DNA from: Limosilactobacillus sp.
GTDB lineage: Bacteria > Bacillota > Bacilli > Lactobacillales > Lactobacillaceae
Assembly: GCF_022651205.1 (NCBI RefSeq)
Contig: NZ_JALCQI010000005.1
Coordinates: forward strand, 1-64,000
Direction: 5' to 3'
Length of the DNA: 64,000 nt
The notes below the pieces were generated by a model. That model worked only from the letters and a program-made list of their open reading frames with translations. It ran no database searches and was not told the origin of the DNA. Below are positions 1 through 9,006 of this stretch, in pieces. A program made the position numbers and the translations under genes. Each line of letters begins with the position of its first letter. The stretch's first letter is position 1.

Positions 1-225
1 GATTGAGACGAGAACATCAATTGAAATTAATTTGACCCGCAGTGACGAAATTGCGGTAAGCAAAATGGGGATGAGGCCGATTAAGCCAACCACCGCCATA
101 ATAACTTGATAGGGAAGATTCATCACAATTATGAAGTGGAAAAACTCCGCTAAAATTAATAAGATAGTTGTTCCCATAACGATCTGCTTGCGGTAATCCG
201 CAAAGAAACGTTGAATTTTAACCAT
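1..225 (-). CDS. Heavy-metal P-type ATPase, N-terminal fragment (cut by window edge)
   Basis: The reading frame starts with ATG at 225 and is open to base 1, giving 75 residues. A strong ribosome site (GGAGGGAGCC) lies just upstream at about 230-240. The peptide begins MVKIQRFFADYRKQIVMG, followed by two hydrophobic segments, and ends ISIDVLVSI. This last motif is typical of the second membrane segment of metal-transporting P1B ATPases (CadA/ZntA/CopB type). There is no N-terminal metal-binding CXXC domain, as in short Zn/Cd or Mn-type pumps of lactobacilli. The catalytic DKTG domain would lie outside the window, so the metal cannot be assigned. The family call rests on the membrane-segment motif only. 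Confidence 0.6.
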   Translation of the reverse strand, partial: MVKIQRFFADYRKQIVMGTTILLILAEFFHFIIVMNLPYQVIMAVVGLIGLIPILLTAISSLRVKLISIDVLVSI

Positions 226-402
226 AAAAAGGCTCCCTCCTTACCTTGTAGTATAGGTAGGAAGGGAGCGGATTAAATTGATGGTGATCAAGTTTAGGGT
301 AATTAATAGTTCTGATAATCATGTAGCTTGAATATATGAATGAAAGTAAAAGTCTAGCAATGATTTGTTGCAATGCTGATAACTGTAGCTTTTAGGTATT
401 TG

Positions 403-633
403 CTAATGCTTAAATTGAAAAAAGGTAAGAATAATAACTACAATTATTCCAATCCCAATATATAGTAATCCCAACGCACGGTGATGAAGCTTAATGTAAT
501 TATCTTTATCCTTTTTGCTAAGGAGCTGACCGTACAATAATTGAAAATAAGCTGAATTTCCTTTATAAATTTGCAAGCCGGCATAAATAATTCCTACTGC
601 AATGAGGAGAAACACAAAGTAAACAACTAACAT
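403..633 (-). CDS. Small two-helix membrane protein, unknown function
   Basis: About 76 residues. One hydrophobic helix lies at residues 1-20 and a second at about 52-72, separated by a charged stretch (SKKDKDNYIKLHHR). I chose the ATG at 633 because a GAGG ribosome site lies 8 nt upstream; upstream GTG (642) and ATG (639) codons overlap that site. The topology resembles small DUF3784-like membrane proteins, but I do not recognise a family with certainty. The gene stands alone, oriented like the neighbouring ATPase fragment and tRNA-Lys. The 177 bases between it and the ATPase start hold no other feature that I can see. Confidence 0.55.
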   Translation of the reverse strand: MLVVYFVFLLIAVGIIYAGLQIYKGNSAYFQLLYGQLLSKKDKDNYIKLHHRALGLLYIGIGIIVVIILTFFQFKH

Positions 634-674
634 AGCCATCACCTCGAAAATGTATATTATTAATTAAGTATAAC

Positions 675-706
675 AAAAAAGGCCACCGATAAATCGATGA
701 CCTTTT
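675..706 (-). terminator. Rho-independent terminator of tRNA-Lys copy 1
   Basis: On the minus strand a 10-bp stem (GGTCATCGAT with ATCGGTGGCC, including G-U pairs) is followed by a run of six T. It lies 9 nt beyond the tRNA 3' end. The same stem pattern recurs after tRNA-Lys copy 2 and, without a tRNA, at 20040-20072. Confidence 0.8.
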
Positions 707-714
707 ATATAAGA

Positions 715-787
715 TGGGCAGTCAGGGGATCGAACCCTGGACCCACGGATTAAGAGTCCGTTGCTCTGCCAGCTGAGCTAACTGCCC
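715..787 (-). tRNA. tRNA-Lys (anticodon CUU)
   Basis: A 73-nt cloverleaf. The acceptor stem is GGGCAGT/ACTGCCC with discriminator A, the D-arm is GCTC/GAGC, and the anticodon stem is ACGGA/TCCGT with loop CTCTTAA (anticodon CTT). The T-arm is CAGGG-TTCGATC-CCCTG. CCA is not encoded. The sequence is identical to the copy at 1742-1814. Confidence 0.95.
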
Positions 788-960
788 ATGTCTTTGACAA
801 CAGATATTATAATATCAATCTTTAATTGAATTTGCAAGACTTTTTTGAAGGAAATAAAGTTAAAGTGAGAATAAGGAGAAATAGAAAATGATTGAAGATT
901 CATGTCCGTATCTGTAAAGTAGGAGTTAAGAATAATTAATTGATAAAGGGATGAAAAATA

Positions 961-1605
961 ATGAAGGGTGCAATTTTAAGCCTCAATCAAATTATCTTAG
1001 ATACCGATGAATTACAATTTGAAGCATGGCGTAATTTAGCGATGTACGAATTTGGCATGGGGCTGCCAGGAAAGATGGCTCATCAATTAGCCGGACTAGA
1101 TCGACACCAAGCGTTAGAAGTTGTTCTAAGTCACTTTAACCAAACGGACGCCGACAAGGATGAACTGTTAAATGAGCAATACGAAATGTATACTAAGGTT
1201 ATTGAAGGAATCGGCGAAGATAAACTTTACCCGAATGCTAAGCGATTACTAAATAACTTCTACGATCACTACGTTGACATGGCTGTTAACGATGTTGATG
1301 GGCATGCAAAAGAGATTCTCCAGAAATTAAAGGTCGATGATTTCTTTGATGCCTTTGTTTCTCCAGTAGATAGTGATGACCCGTACCTAAAGGCAAGTCA
1401 GGAGTTAAATGTTCAACCAGCTGCATGTATTGGGATTGGTTCTAATGCCAAGCAAGTTGCATTAATGAACGATACAGGTGTTGTTTCAATTGGGGTTGGT
1501 GATGCAACTGAATTGAAAGCTGCTAAGTATCAAGTAAGTCAAGTTGGCGATCTGAAGTATCCAATGATTCGTAAAGTTTGGGAAGACAATGAATTAGATG
1601 AGTAA
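961..1605 (+). CDS. HAD-superfamily protein of the beta-phosphoglucomutase type, catalytically degenerate
   Basis: The protein has 214 residues and follows the beta-phosphoglucomutase fold along its whole length; compare PgmB at 39656-40318. The HAD signature residues are gone. Motif I FDLDGVI is replaced by LSLNQII, so the nucleophile Asp is Ser7 and the acid/base Asp is Asn9. The motif II serine region (ASASK in PgmB) reads AVNDV. The motif III lysine (HGKPDP) reads PVDSDDP. The motif IV acidic pair (GLEDAQAG) reads GIGSNAKQ. Cap-domain features such as DTDELQFEAWRNLA are kept. The frame is intact with a ribosome site (AAAGGGATG), so it is probably an expressed pseudoenzyme with a binding or regulatory role, not a decayed gene. 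It stands alone between two tRNA-Lys genes on the other strand. Confidence 0.8.
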   Translation: MKGAILSLNQIILDTDELQFEAWRNLAMYEFGMGLPGKMAHQLAGLDRHQALEVVLSHFNQTDADKDELLNEQYEMYTKVIEGIGEDKLYPNAKRLLNNFYDHYVDMAVNDVDGHAKEILQKLKVDDFFDAFVSPVDSDDPYLKASQELNVQPAACIGIGSNAKQVALMNDTGVVSIGVGDATELKAAKYQVSQVGDLKYPMIRKVWEDNELDE

Positions 1606-1612
1606 AAATAAT

Positions 1613-1653
1613 AATCCCCGAGTGTCAGATTTAAGGCATTCGGGGATTAATTT
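1613..1653 (+). terminator. Terminator after the HAD-like gene
   Basis: Inverted repeat AATCCCCGAGTG / CATTCGGGGATT around a 12-nt loop, followed by a short T-rich stretch. It begins 7 nt after the stop codon. Confidence 0.75.
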
Positions 1654-1702
1654 GTCATTCCCTAATGACACCGATTAACAATTAAGAAAAAATTTAAAAA
1701 AT

Positions 1703-1729
1703 AAAAAAGACCACCGAAATGGTGATCTT
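1703..1729 (-). terminator. Terminator of tRNA-Lys copy 2
   Basis: On the minus strand GATCACC/GGTGGTC forms a stem with a short loop, followed by six T. It is equivalent to the terminator of copy 1. Confidence 0.75.
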
Positions 1730-1741
1730 GTAAACCTCTGA

Positions 1742-1814
1742 TGGGCAGTCAGGGGATCGAACCCTGGACCCACGGATTAAGAGTCCGTTGCTCTGCCAGC
1801 TGAGCTAACTGCCC
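1742..1814 (-). tRNA. tRNA-Lys (anticodon CUU), second copy
   Basis: Identical over its 73 nt to the tRNA at 715-787 (acceptor GGGCAGT, anticodon loop CTCTTAA, T-loop TTCGATC). The two copies lie about 1 kb apart in the same orientation. Confidence 0.95.
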
Positions 1815-1908
1815 ATATAACTTGTTCAATCAGAACATATATAAACATATCATCTTTCTTTCCCGGTGTCAACAATTTCTTTGAAATTAAATTGAACTAT
1901 CACTCTTG

Positions 1909-1917
1909 TGTTATAAT
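1909..1917 (+). promoter_or_regulatory. Extended -10 promoter for walR operon
   Basis: TG-T-TATAAT at 1909-1917 is an extended -10 element. No good -35 box lies at 16-18 bp. It is the best promoter candidate for the walRK-yycHIJ transcript and leaves a 5' leader of about 105 nt. Confidence 0.5.
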
Positions 1918-2029
1918 GTTAAAAGAGAAAAAGGCGATGATTTAGCAACATTCACCTTTAATAACGTACTAATTTAATCGTAAATAAAATTAATAATCAA
2001 CTGTACCCACATGGGAGGTAAGGATTGAT

Positions 2030-2734
2030 ATGGCTAAAAAAATTTTAGTTGTTGATGATGAAAAGCCAATCTCTGACATCATTAAGTTTAACCTTGAAAA
2101 AGAAGGCTATGAAGTTGTGGTCGCCTTTGATGGCGAGGAAGCCTTGGAAAAGGTTGAAAGTGAAAGTCCAGACTTGATCATCCTGGATTTGATGTTGCCA
2201 AAGATTGATGGACTTGAGGTAGCTAAGCGAGTTCGGGCAAAGCATACTACACCAATTATCATGGTTACCGCAAAAGACTCTGAACTGGATAAGGTTCTAG
2301 GGCTTGAACTCGGTGCTGATGATTATGTTACCAAGCCATTCTCTAACCGTGAATTAGTTGCTCGAGTAAAGGCAAACCTTCGTCGGCAAGCGGCTGTTAA
2401 GGCACCGGCAGAGGAAGAAAATACTGATATTCAAGTTGGCGACTTAGTAATTCACCCTGAGGCATACACGGTTTCTAAACGTGGTGAGAATATCAATCTT
2501 ACTCACCGGGAGTTTGAACTTCTTCACTATCTTGCAGAACACATTGGACAAGTAATTAACCGTGAGCACTTGTTACAAACGGTTTGGGGCTATGATTACT
2601 TCGGTGATGTTCGGACCGTTGATGTTACCGTTCGACGGTTGCGGGAAAAGATTGAAGATAATCCAAGCCACCCGCAATGGTTGATTACCCGTCGTGGTGT
2701 TGGTTACTACTTAGCAAATCCTGATCAAAATTAG
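2030..2734 (+). CDS. walR: Response regulator WalR (VicR/YycF)
   Basis: An OmpR-family regulator of 234 residues. The receiver domain (about 1-120) has the acidic pocket VVDDE, phosphoacceptor Asp53 in ILDLMLP, and Lys in VTKPFSNRE. The C-terminal winged-helix domain (about 135-230) ends RRGVGYYL. It starts at ATG 2030 behind GGGAGGTAAGG. It is the first gene of the classic Firmicute order walR-walK-yycH-yycI-yycJ. WalR is the usually essential regulator of cell-wall hydrolase and wall-homeostasis genes; target sites have the form TGTWAH-N5-TGTWAH. Identity is clear from sequence and gene order together. Confidence 0.97.
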   Translation: MAKKILVVDDEKPISDIIKFNLEKEGYEVVVAFDGEEALEKVESESPDLIILDLMLPKIDGLEVAKRVRAKHTTPIIMVTAKDSELDKVLGLELGADDYVTKPFSNRELVARVKANLRRQAAVKAPAEEENTDIQVGDLVIHPEAYTVSKRGENINLTHREFELLHYLAEHIGQVINREHLLQTVWGYDYFGDVRTVDVTVRRLREKIEDNPSHPQWLITRRGVGYYLANPDQN

Positions 2735-2747
2735 AGGCTAGCCAGTT

Positions 2748-4616
2748 GTGAACAGCAAATTAAAATTTTACCAATCAATTCGCTTTAAAATCGCTCTCGT
2801 TTTCGCGTTAATGCTAATGTTAACGCTGGAATGCGTTGGGGCGGTTTTTGTGCGTCAATTGGAACATCAAAACTTAAATACGTTTAAGCAGACAATCGAA
2901 CTGCCATCATACGTTGATAGTTCATTAAGTGAGCAGCTTGTAAATTCCAACCACAAAAAGGCCGACAAAAAGATCCGTCAAATATTATCTGAGGTCAATA
3001 ATAATAATATTTCAGAAATTCGGGTGATTGACAGCCAGGGTGTCGTTCGGGGAACCAGTAACTTTGATAACCGGAACATGATCGGTCAAAAGACAACCGA
3101 CCAGATGGTTAAGACGACCCTAGTAAATAATCGTTCGCATACGGAAAATGTTTATGATAATAGCAATCATACACGTTACTACATTAACGTTATTCCGCTG
3201 GTAGATAATAGCAACAATAACGTCGTTGGTGTTGTTTACCTTCGTGCCAGCCTAGAGAGTGTTTATTCAAACATTAATAGTATTACCCTGATTTACTTAT
3301 CGGCGGCCTTGATTACAATCGTGATTGGGTTACTACTTGCGATTATTATTTCCCAGGAAATAACCCGACCAATTGAAGAGATGCGGAAACAGACGCTTCG
3401 AATTGCCCGTGGTGACTTTTCTGGTCAAGTTCGGGTGATGGGAAATGATGAATTGGGACAATTAGCTGGGGCGGTTAATAACTTATCTGTCCGAGTTGAA
3501 GAGGCTCAAGAGTCAAGTGATTCTGAACGGCGGCGTCTTGATAGTGTCCTTTCACACATGTCTGATGGGGTCCTAGCGACAGATCGCCGGGGAAACGTCA
3601 CGATTGTTAATAATATGACCCTTCAATTACTTGGAATTGATCATGAGGATGAATTAATTGGCAAGTCGATTATTGATGTCCTTGATATTCGTCATGATTA
3701 TACTGTTCGTCAACTAGTGAACAGCGAGCAAAAAGAAATGATTCTTGACATGTCCAATTCCGGAAATAACTTGATCCTGAATGCCTACTTTTCACCAATC
3801 CAGCGTGAATCAGGCTTTGTCAGTGGTCTAGTTTGTGTCCTTCATGACGTTACTAGTCAGCAAAAGGAAGAACAGGAACGGAAGGAATTCGTTTCAAACG
3901 TCTCACACGAACTCCGAACTCCACTAACGAGTGTCAAGAGTTATGTTGAAGCGCTAAGTGATGGTGCATGGCAGGATAAGGAGATTGCTCCACAATTCTT
4001 AAAGGTTGTTCAGGATGAAACTGAACGGATGATTCGAATGATCAATGACCTGTTAAGTCTATCAAGAATGGATGCCGGAACAACAAAGTTAAATCTTGAA
4101 TACGTCAATATTAATGAACTATTTAATTATATTTTGAACCGGTTTGATATGATCATTAAGAAAGAGGAAGACCCGAAAAAGAAGAAGTACACAATTGAAC
4201 GCTTCTTTACGAAGAAGGACCTTTGGGTTGAGATTGATACTGATAAGTTCACTCAAGTGATTGATAACATCATGAACAACGCGATTAAATATTCTCCAGA
4301 TGGTGGAGTCATTACGGCCCGCCTTTTGGAAACCCATAATCACGTTATTATGAGTATTTCTGACCAGGGACTGGGAATTCCGCGGAAAGACCTAGGCCAT
4401 ATCTTTGACCGTTTCTTCCGGGTTGACAAGGCCCGAAGCCGAAAGCAGGGTGGTACGGGTCTTGGACTCGCCATCTCTAAGGAAGTCGTCAACATGCTTG
4501 GCGGTCAGATTTGGGTTGATAGTGTAGAAGGTAAGGGTTCAACATTCTATATTTCCTTGCCATACGTACCATATGAAGAGGGGGATGAATGGGATGATCA
4601 AAAAGCTGAAGACTAA
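2748..4616 (+). CDS. walK: Sensor histidine kinase WalK (VicK/YycG)
   Basis: The kinase has 622 residues and starts at GTG 2748, 13 nt after walR. Order of parts: membrane helix at about 13-32; an extracellular PAS-like domain; a second helix at about 182-202; HAMP; a cytoplasmic PAS domain at about 265-370; HisKA with the phosphoacceptor His (about residue 387) in SHELRTP; and an HATPase domain with N box NNAIKYSPDGG and G boxes DQGLGIP and GGTGLGLAIS. This is the full two-helix WalK architecture, with a large extracellular domain as in Bacillus and lactobacilli and unlike the short streptococcal VicK. It phosphorylates WalR. Its C-terminal end overlaps the yycH start by 23 nt. Confidence 0.97.
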   Translation: MNSKLKFYQSIRFKIALVFALMLMLTLECVGAVFVRQLEHQNLNTFKQTIELPSYVDSSLSEQLVNSNHKKADKKIRQILSEVNNNNISEIRVIDSQGVVRGTSNFDNRNMIGQKTTDQMVKTTLVNNRSHTENVYDNSNHTRYYINVIPLVDNSNNNVVGVVYLRASLESVYSNINSITLIYLSAALITIVIGLLLAIIISQEITRPIEEMRKQTLRIARGDFSGQVRVMGNDELGQLAGAVNNLSVRVEEAQESSDSERRRLDSVLSHMSDGVLATDRRGNVTIVNNMTLQLLGIDHEDELIGKSIIDVLDIRHDYTVRQLVNSEQKEMILDMSNSGNNLILNAYFSPIQRESGFVSGLVCVLHDVTSQQKEEQERKEFVSNVSHELRTPLTSVKSYVEALSDGAWQDKEIAPQFLKVVQDETERMIRMINDLLSLSRMDAGTTKLNLEYVNINELFNYILNRFDMIIKKEEDPKKKKYTIERFFTKKDLWVEIDTDKFTQVIDNIMNNAIKYSPDGGVITARLLETHNHVIMSISDQGLGIPRKDLGHIFDRFFRVDKARSRKQGGTGLGLAISKEVVNMLGGQIWVDSVEGKGSTFYISLPYVPYEEGDEWDDQKAED

Positions 4617-5886
4617 TTGGTTAGCGATTGCGTTAACGATTGTGGTTGTGATCAGCCTGTTTCTAACTGCAGTAATATGGTCTAACCCTGCTCAATACGA
4701 ACGAACAAGGGATAATTCGAGTTCGCGGAACCTTAATACAACTCAGTCGATTGGAGACTTATACCTGCCAACTCAGGTAGTCCATGTTGGTGCAGGTCAG
4801 CAGCAGTCGTTACTTTACAGTTCACGGAAGAATTTGATTGCTGTTGTTCAGAAGCAGTTACGAATCTATCAACTTGGACGGGCTAGTCTGGTTAAAAGTA
4901 ATAATAGTGATGTTTATTTGAGTTACCTACATCAACCTAACTCGCTAATCATAAGTTATCCAGATAGTGTTACAGGAACGATCTTTAACGAGACGTTTTC
5001 ACAGTCGATTGATACGAGTCGGGTTAAGCAAATTGATCATATATTAATTCCATTAAAGAGTCCCCGAAACATTTATTTACTGACGGATCACGGTTATAAA
5101 GTGTACCGAACACGAATTAGTCGTTCAAAGGGTTCGAATAGTTTGCTCTCACTGACTAAGGGGACAAGTAAAGTAGCCGTCGACTATAAACTAATTCATG
5201 GGCAGACGATGCTACTTTACCCGAAAGGCTTTAAGCTCCCAGTTTTTGGTTATCAGGTAACCTCCCAGAATGTTGATACTTTAAGTCAAAACCTCATTAG
5301 TACCAATAAGCAATCTTCAATTTCGACCGAGCATAAGGGTAACACAACCGTTTATCGTGACGGTGAAAATAAACGGGTAGTTTACAACCATCAAGACGGT
5401 ACAATCCGTTATGAGAATTACGTCAGTCGTGACGCTGTGCCAAAGGAAAGTCAACTATATAGCTACTTCTTTAACCGAATAGCTAAAACTGGAATCCCAA
5501 TGGATAATCTTCGCTATGACGGAATAAGTAATCAGCACCGGACGATTAGCTACCGGAGTTATGTTGAAGGTTTTCCAATTTTTAATTCCAATGGCTACGG
5601 TGAAATTCGGATGTCATCAAAGGTCAGTGGGATGAATAAAACATGGCTAAGCCTTTATAGTATTCAAGTTCCATTACCAATTGATCAAAGAATGGAACGG
5701 CTCCCATCTACAACGACCGTTTTTAACCAGTTGCGTGCAAGTAACCATCTAAAGGATGTTGAAGGGATTCGTGCTGGTTATCTTTGGAAGGAAAATACGA
5801 ATAATAATAGTACTGTTAAGTTAACGCCAACCTACTTTGTTAATTACCATGGAAACTGGGTTGACTATACTGATTTGCAAAAGTAA
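4594..5886 (+). CDS. yycH: WalRK regulatory protein YycH (WalH)
   Basis: About 430 residues with one N-terminal membrane anchor (residues 7-27, NWLAIALTIVVVISLFLTAV) and a large extracytoplasmic part. I chose the ATG at 4594 because AGAGGGGG lies 9 nt upstream; in-frame ATGs at 4573 and 4585 lie on or before that site. YycH interacts with WalK at the membrane in B. subtilis, while in other Firmicutes YycHI activates the kinase. The sequence is poorly conserved, as usual for this family. Assignment relies on position, size and topology. Confidence 0.9.
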   Translation: MIKKLKTNWLAIALTIVVVISLFLTAVIWSNPAQYERTRDNSSSRNLNTTQSIGDLYLPTQVVHVGAGQQQSLLYSSRKNLIAVVQKQLRIYQLGRASLVKSNNSDVYLSYLHQPNSLIISYPDSVTGTIFNETFSQSIDTSRVKQIDHILIPLKSPRNIYLLTDHGYKVYRTRISRSKGSNSLLSLTKGTSKVAVDYKLIHGQTMLLYPKGFKLPVFGYQVTSQNVDTLSQNLISTNKQSSISTEHKGNTTVYRDGENKRVVYNHQDGTIRYENYVSRDAVPKESQLYSYFFNRIAKTGIPMDNLRYDGISNQHRTISYRSYVEGFPIFNSNGYGEIRMSSKVSGMNKTWLSLYSIQVPLPIDQRMERLPSTTTVFNQLRASNHLKDVEGIRAGYLWKENTNNNSTVKLTPTYFVNYHGNWVDYTDLQK

Positions 5887-5900
5887 GGGGGAAATAGAAA

Positions 5901-6743
5901 ATGAATTTTAAGAGAATTCAGTGGATCTTTTTCTTAGCCTTCTTGCTGTTTGACGTGATTATTGCAGGTTCATTATTGGTTGAAAATCGGTTTATTGTAA
6001 CGAACAATCAGAGTAATCGTTCTTCTCTAGTCCTAAAGGAAATGAAGGATGATTCCATTAACTATGGAAAATTAAGTAGCGCTCATCAGAACGGCTATTA
6101 TCTTTCTGGTTACCGTTCGGCTGAAAACGGTCAGTTAGATGCAGCATCATCGCGCCTGCATGGTCAGGAGGCTCACTTTGCGGATAATACATTAACAAGT
6201 GAATTTAACGAGCCATTTAATGTTAATATTGAAACGCCAAATGTCCGTTTAAATGAGCTAGTACGAAATGATCATCAAATCGCTTTGGGACGTTATTATC
6301 AATATAACCCCAACCTTTCGACTAAGCGGATGATTGTGTATACGCAAAATGTTGAGGGACGTCCCGTGATGAATGGTGATGGTCAGATCCGGTTTCGGGT
6401 AAATTCTAATCACGAAGTTACTGGGTACACTCAAACCTTCTTGGAGGGGGTTCGGATTCTTCGTCCCGAGACAACAACGATTAGTCAGAAACGGGCGGTA
6501 ATTTGGCTGTATAAACATAACCAAATTCCTAATAACTCACGAATTCGTTGGGTTCAATTAGGTTATTCACGGTTACTCAGTACAAACACGGATAACCGAA
6601 ATGTTTATATTCCAACTTGGGTTGCTGAAATTAAAACTAAGAACTCGGGGGCAGTTGATCGAATCCCAATCAATGCCTTTAACAGTACCATAATGAAGAA
6701 CACAACAACGAGTGTGAATACTGAAGCACTAAATCGAAAATAA
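5901..6743 (+). CDS. yycI: WalRK regulatory protein YycI (WalI)
   Basis: 280 residues: a single N-terminal membrane helix (about residues 7-27) followed by an extracytoplasmic domain ending in a YycI-type region (TWVAEIKTKNSG near residue 235). It starts at ATG 5901 behind AAGGGGGAAA, 14 nt after yycH. YycI is the partner of YycH and controls WalK through the transmembrane helices. Position in the operon and topology support the call; primary sequence alone would not be decisive. Confidence 0.9.
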   Translation: MNFKRIQWIFFLAFLLFDVIIAGSLLVENRFIVTNNQSNRSSLVLKEMKDDSINYGKLSSAHQNGYYLSGYRSAENGQLDAASSRLHGQEAHFADNTLTSEFNEPFNVNIETPNVRLNELVRNDHQIALGRYYQYNPNLSTKRMIVYTQNVEGRPVMNGDGQIRFRVNSNHEVTGYTQTFLEGVRILRPETTTISQKRAVIWLYKHNQIPNNSRIRWVQLGYSRLLSTNTDNRNVYIPTWVAEIKTKNSGAVDRIPINAFNSTIMKNTTTSVNTEALNRK

Positions 6744-6759
6744 AGGAGAGTAGTTCGGG

Positions 6760-7566
6760 GTGACAGAACAGAATCCATTACGTTATAGCATTTTAGCAAG
6801 CGGAAGTACGGGAAATGTAACCTACTTAGAGACTGATGAGCATCGAATCCTAATTGATGCTGGTCTTAGTGGGAAACGGATTGAAAATTTAATGGCCAAA
6901 ATCGACCGGTCCCTAGCGAACGTTGACGCGATTTTTGTTACGCATGAGCATACCGATCACTGTCATGGTGTCGGCGTCCTTGCCCGGCGTTACGGGATGG
7001 ATGTTTACGCTAATAAGGGGACATGGGATGCAATGGCAAGCAAGGTCGGTAAGATTCCTTTAGAGCAAAAGCACATCATTGCACCTAATAGTGTCAAAGA
7101 TCTTGGCGACATTGATGTTGAGAGTTTCGCTGTTTCTCATGATGCCGCCGAACCTCAATTTTATCAGGTTCACCATAATAACAAGACGATTTGCATTATC
7201 ACCGATACTGGTTACGTTTCTGATCGTGTTGAAGGAACAATTCGAAATGCTGATGCTTATTTAATGGAATGTAATCATGATACAGAGATGCTTCGAATGG
7301 GTCCTTACTCGTGGCCATTGAAGCAACGGATCTTAAGTGATACGGGTCACCTTTCAAATGAAGAGGGGGCCGATGCCTTGATGGATGTCTTGGGTCCCCG
7401 GACAAAGCGAATCTTTTTGGGTCACCGGAGTCAGCATAACAATATGCGTTCATTGGCACACCTCACTGTTGCAACGATGATGGAAAAGCATGACTTTGGT
7501 GTTAACCATGATTTTCAACTTGCTGACGCTGAGCCAGATAAGCCAAGTAAGTTATTGACGCTGTAA
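6760..7566 (+). CDS. yycJ: Metallo-beta-lactamase-fold hydrolase YycJ (WalJ)
   Basis: 268 residues, starting at GTG 6760 behind AAAGGAGAG. The N-terminal strand SILASGSTGNVTYLET and metal motif HEHTDHCHG (His62, His64, Asp66, His67) mark the metallo-beta-lactamase superfamily. Further ligands lie in AVSHDA, ITDTG and FLGHRS. YycJ is the cytoplasmic fifth gene of the WalRK operon and is thought to act on nucleic acids in co-ordination with cell division or wall synthesis. The length and motif order are normal for the family. Confidence 0.95.
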   Translation: MTEQNPLRYSILASGSTGNVTYLETDEHRILIDAGLSGKRIENLMAKIDRSLANVDAIFVTHEHTDHCHGVGVLARRYGMDVYANKGTWDAMASKVGKIPLEQKHIIAPNSVKDLGDIDVESFAVSHDAAEPQFYQVHHNNKTICIITDTGYVSDRVEGTIRNADAYLMECNHDTEMLRMGPYSWPLKQRILSDTGHLSNEEGADALMDVLGPRTKRIFLGHRSQHNNMRSLAHLTVATMMEKHDFGVNHDFQLADAEPDKPSKLLTL

Positions 7567-7657
7567 GAGTCATTAAATCACAAAAAAATTTTCGCTAAAA
7601 TTTCATAATTTAACGGTATATTGATAATAATGATTATGAGATTGGGGGAGTCAACCG

Positions 7658-8905
7658 ATGAGTGAACAAGACCAAAAAGCAAGGAAAACAAAAAATAAAT
7701 TCTGGCTAAAAGTAGCAGGAGTCGGCTTAGTAGCCGGTTTGATTGGTGGTGGCCTTTCGTTAGGAATTGGCAATGTAATTGAAAACCATGTCCAAACCAC
7801 TAGTACAAATGTTCCTGCTGGTTCTAATAAGTCAGGTGGGACTAAAGTAAACAAAAATAAGGCTAATTTGAATAATCAATCGACGAAAGCCTATAACGCA
7901 ACAAAAGACGCTGTTGTTAGTGTTATTAATAAGCAGGAAGTTCAGTCGTCTGATCAAGGAATTATGGGAATTTTTGGCGGCCAGATTAATGGTGGCTCCT
8001 CTAGTTCCGATAACTCACAGAATTCTGGTAAATTGCAGACAGCGAGCGAGGGTTCCGGTGTGATTTACAAGAAGAGTGGTAGGACCGCATATATTGTTAC
8101 TAATAACCACGTTGTTAAGGATTCAAATGCCTTGCAAGTAATTTTAAGTAATGGTCGAAAGGTTAACGCTAGCTTGGTTGGTTCAGATGCCGCAACTGAT
8201 TTAGCTGTATTGAAGATTAACTCAGCAAACGTTAAAACAGTTGCCGAATTTGGTAATTCAAATTCAATCGCAGCGGGACAAGATGTTCTTGCGATCGGTT
8301 CACCAATGGGTAGCGAATATGCCAATACGGTTACTAAGGGAATTATTTCTGCTAAGAACCGGACATTGAAGAGTGGGACTGACGGTACATTAACGTCCGT
8401 TATCCAAACTGATGCCGCAATTAATTCCGGGAACTCTGGTGGTCCACTGATTAACATGGCCGGACAGGTAATTGGAATTAATTCTATGAAGTTAGCCGGT
8501 AGCAATGATGGCTCTTCAGTTGAAGGGATGGGCTTTGCTATTCCAAGTAACGAAGTAGTCAAAATTATTAACCAGTTAATTAAGAACGGGAAAATTTCTC
8601 GACCATCTCTAGGAATTAGTATGATTGATTTAAGCCGGGTAACAACGGATCAACAGAAGTCTGTTCTAAAACTTCCATCAAGTGTTACTAGGGGTGTCGT
8701 AATCATGGACGTTCAAGATGGATCAAATGCCCAAACTGCTGGCCTACAGCAATATGACGTGATTACTAAGCTTGGCGATACTAAGATTACAAATACCAGC
8801 TCACTGAAGTCAGCATTGTACAAATACAAGATTGGTGACACGGCTAAAGTAACTTATTATCGTGATGGTCAACCGCACACAGCAACATTGAAATTAGCTA
8901 AGTAA
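7658..8905 (+). CDS. htrA: Membrane-anchored serine protease HtrA (DegP family)
   Basis: 415 residues: a short cytoplasmic tail, a membrane helix at about 22-42, a Ser/Asn-rich linker, a trypsin-like domain and one C-terminal PDZ domain (about 310-400). The catalytic triad is visible: His151 in TNNHVV, Asp181 in ATDLAVL, and Ser260 in NSGNSGGP. It starts at ATG 7658 behind GGGGGAG. HtrA degrades misfolded exported proteins outside the membrane. Its place after yycJ is standard in lactobacilli. The 91-nt gap and the terminator after it suggest it can be its own unit. Confidence 0.97.
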   Translation: MSEQDQKARKTKNKFWLKVAGVGLVAGLIGGGLSLGIGNVIENHVQTTSTNVPAGSNKSGGTKVNKNKANLNNQSTKAYNATKDAVVSVINKQEVQSSDQGIMGIFGGQINGGSSSSDNSQNSGKLQTASEGSGVIYKKSGRTAYIVTNNHVVKDSNALQVILSNGRKVNASLVGSDAATDLAVLKINSANVKTVAEFGNSNSIAAGQDVLAIGSPMGSEYANTVTKGIISAKNRTLKSGTDGTLTSVIQTDAAINSGNSGGPLINMAGQVIGINSMKLAGSNDGSSVEGMGFAIPSNEVVKIINQLIKNGKISRPSLGISMIDLSRVTTDQQKSVLKLPSSVTRGVVIMDVQDGSNAQTAGLQQYDVITKLGDTKITNTSSLKSALYKYKIGDTAKVTYYRDGQPHTATLKLAK

Positions 8906-8918
8906 ATAATTAAATAAC

Positions 8919-8966
8919 AAATCCGCAGATTCCTAATGAACCAAGTTAGGAATCTGCGGATTTCGC
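8919..8966 (+). terminator. Strong terminator after htrA
   Basis: Perfect 18-bp inverted repeat (AAATCCGCAGATTCCTAA and its complement, arms 8919-8936 and 8946-8963) with a 9-nt loop. The stem's AAA/TTT ends could serve transcription from either side. Confidence 0.85.
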
Positions 8967-9006
8967 ATTATAATAGTATTATTATTAAGAGCAGGGAGAA
9001 GTTAAT

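Noticed and set aside
8065..8562. A 165-codon open frame opposite htrA
   Set aside because: It lies wholly within the conserved HtrA protease domain on the other strand, has no ribosome site and its composition mirrors htrA codons.
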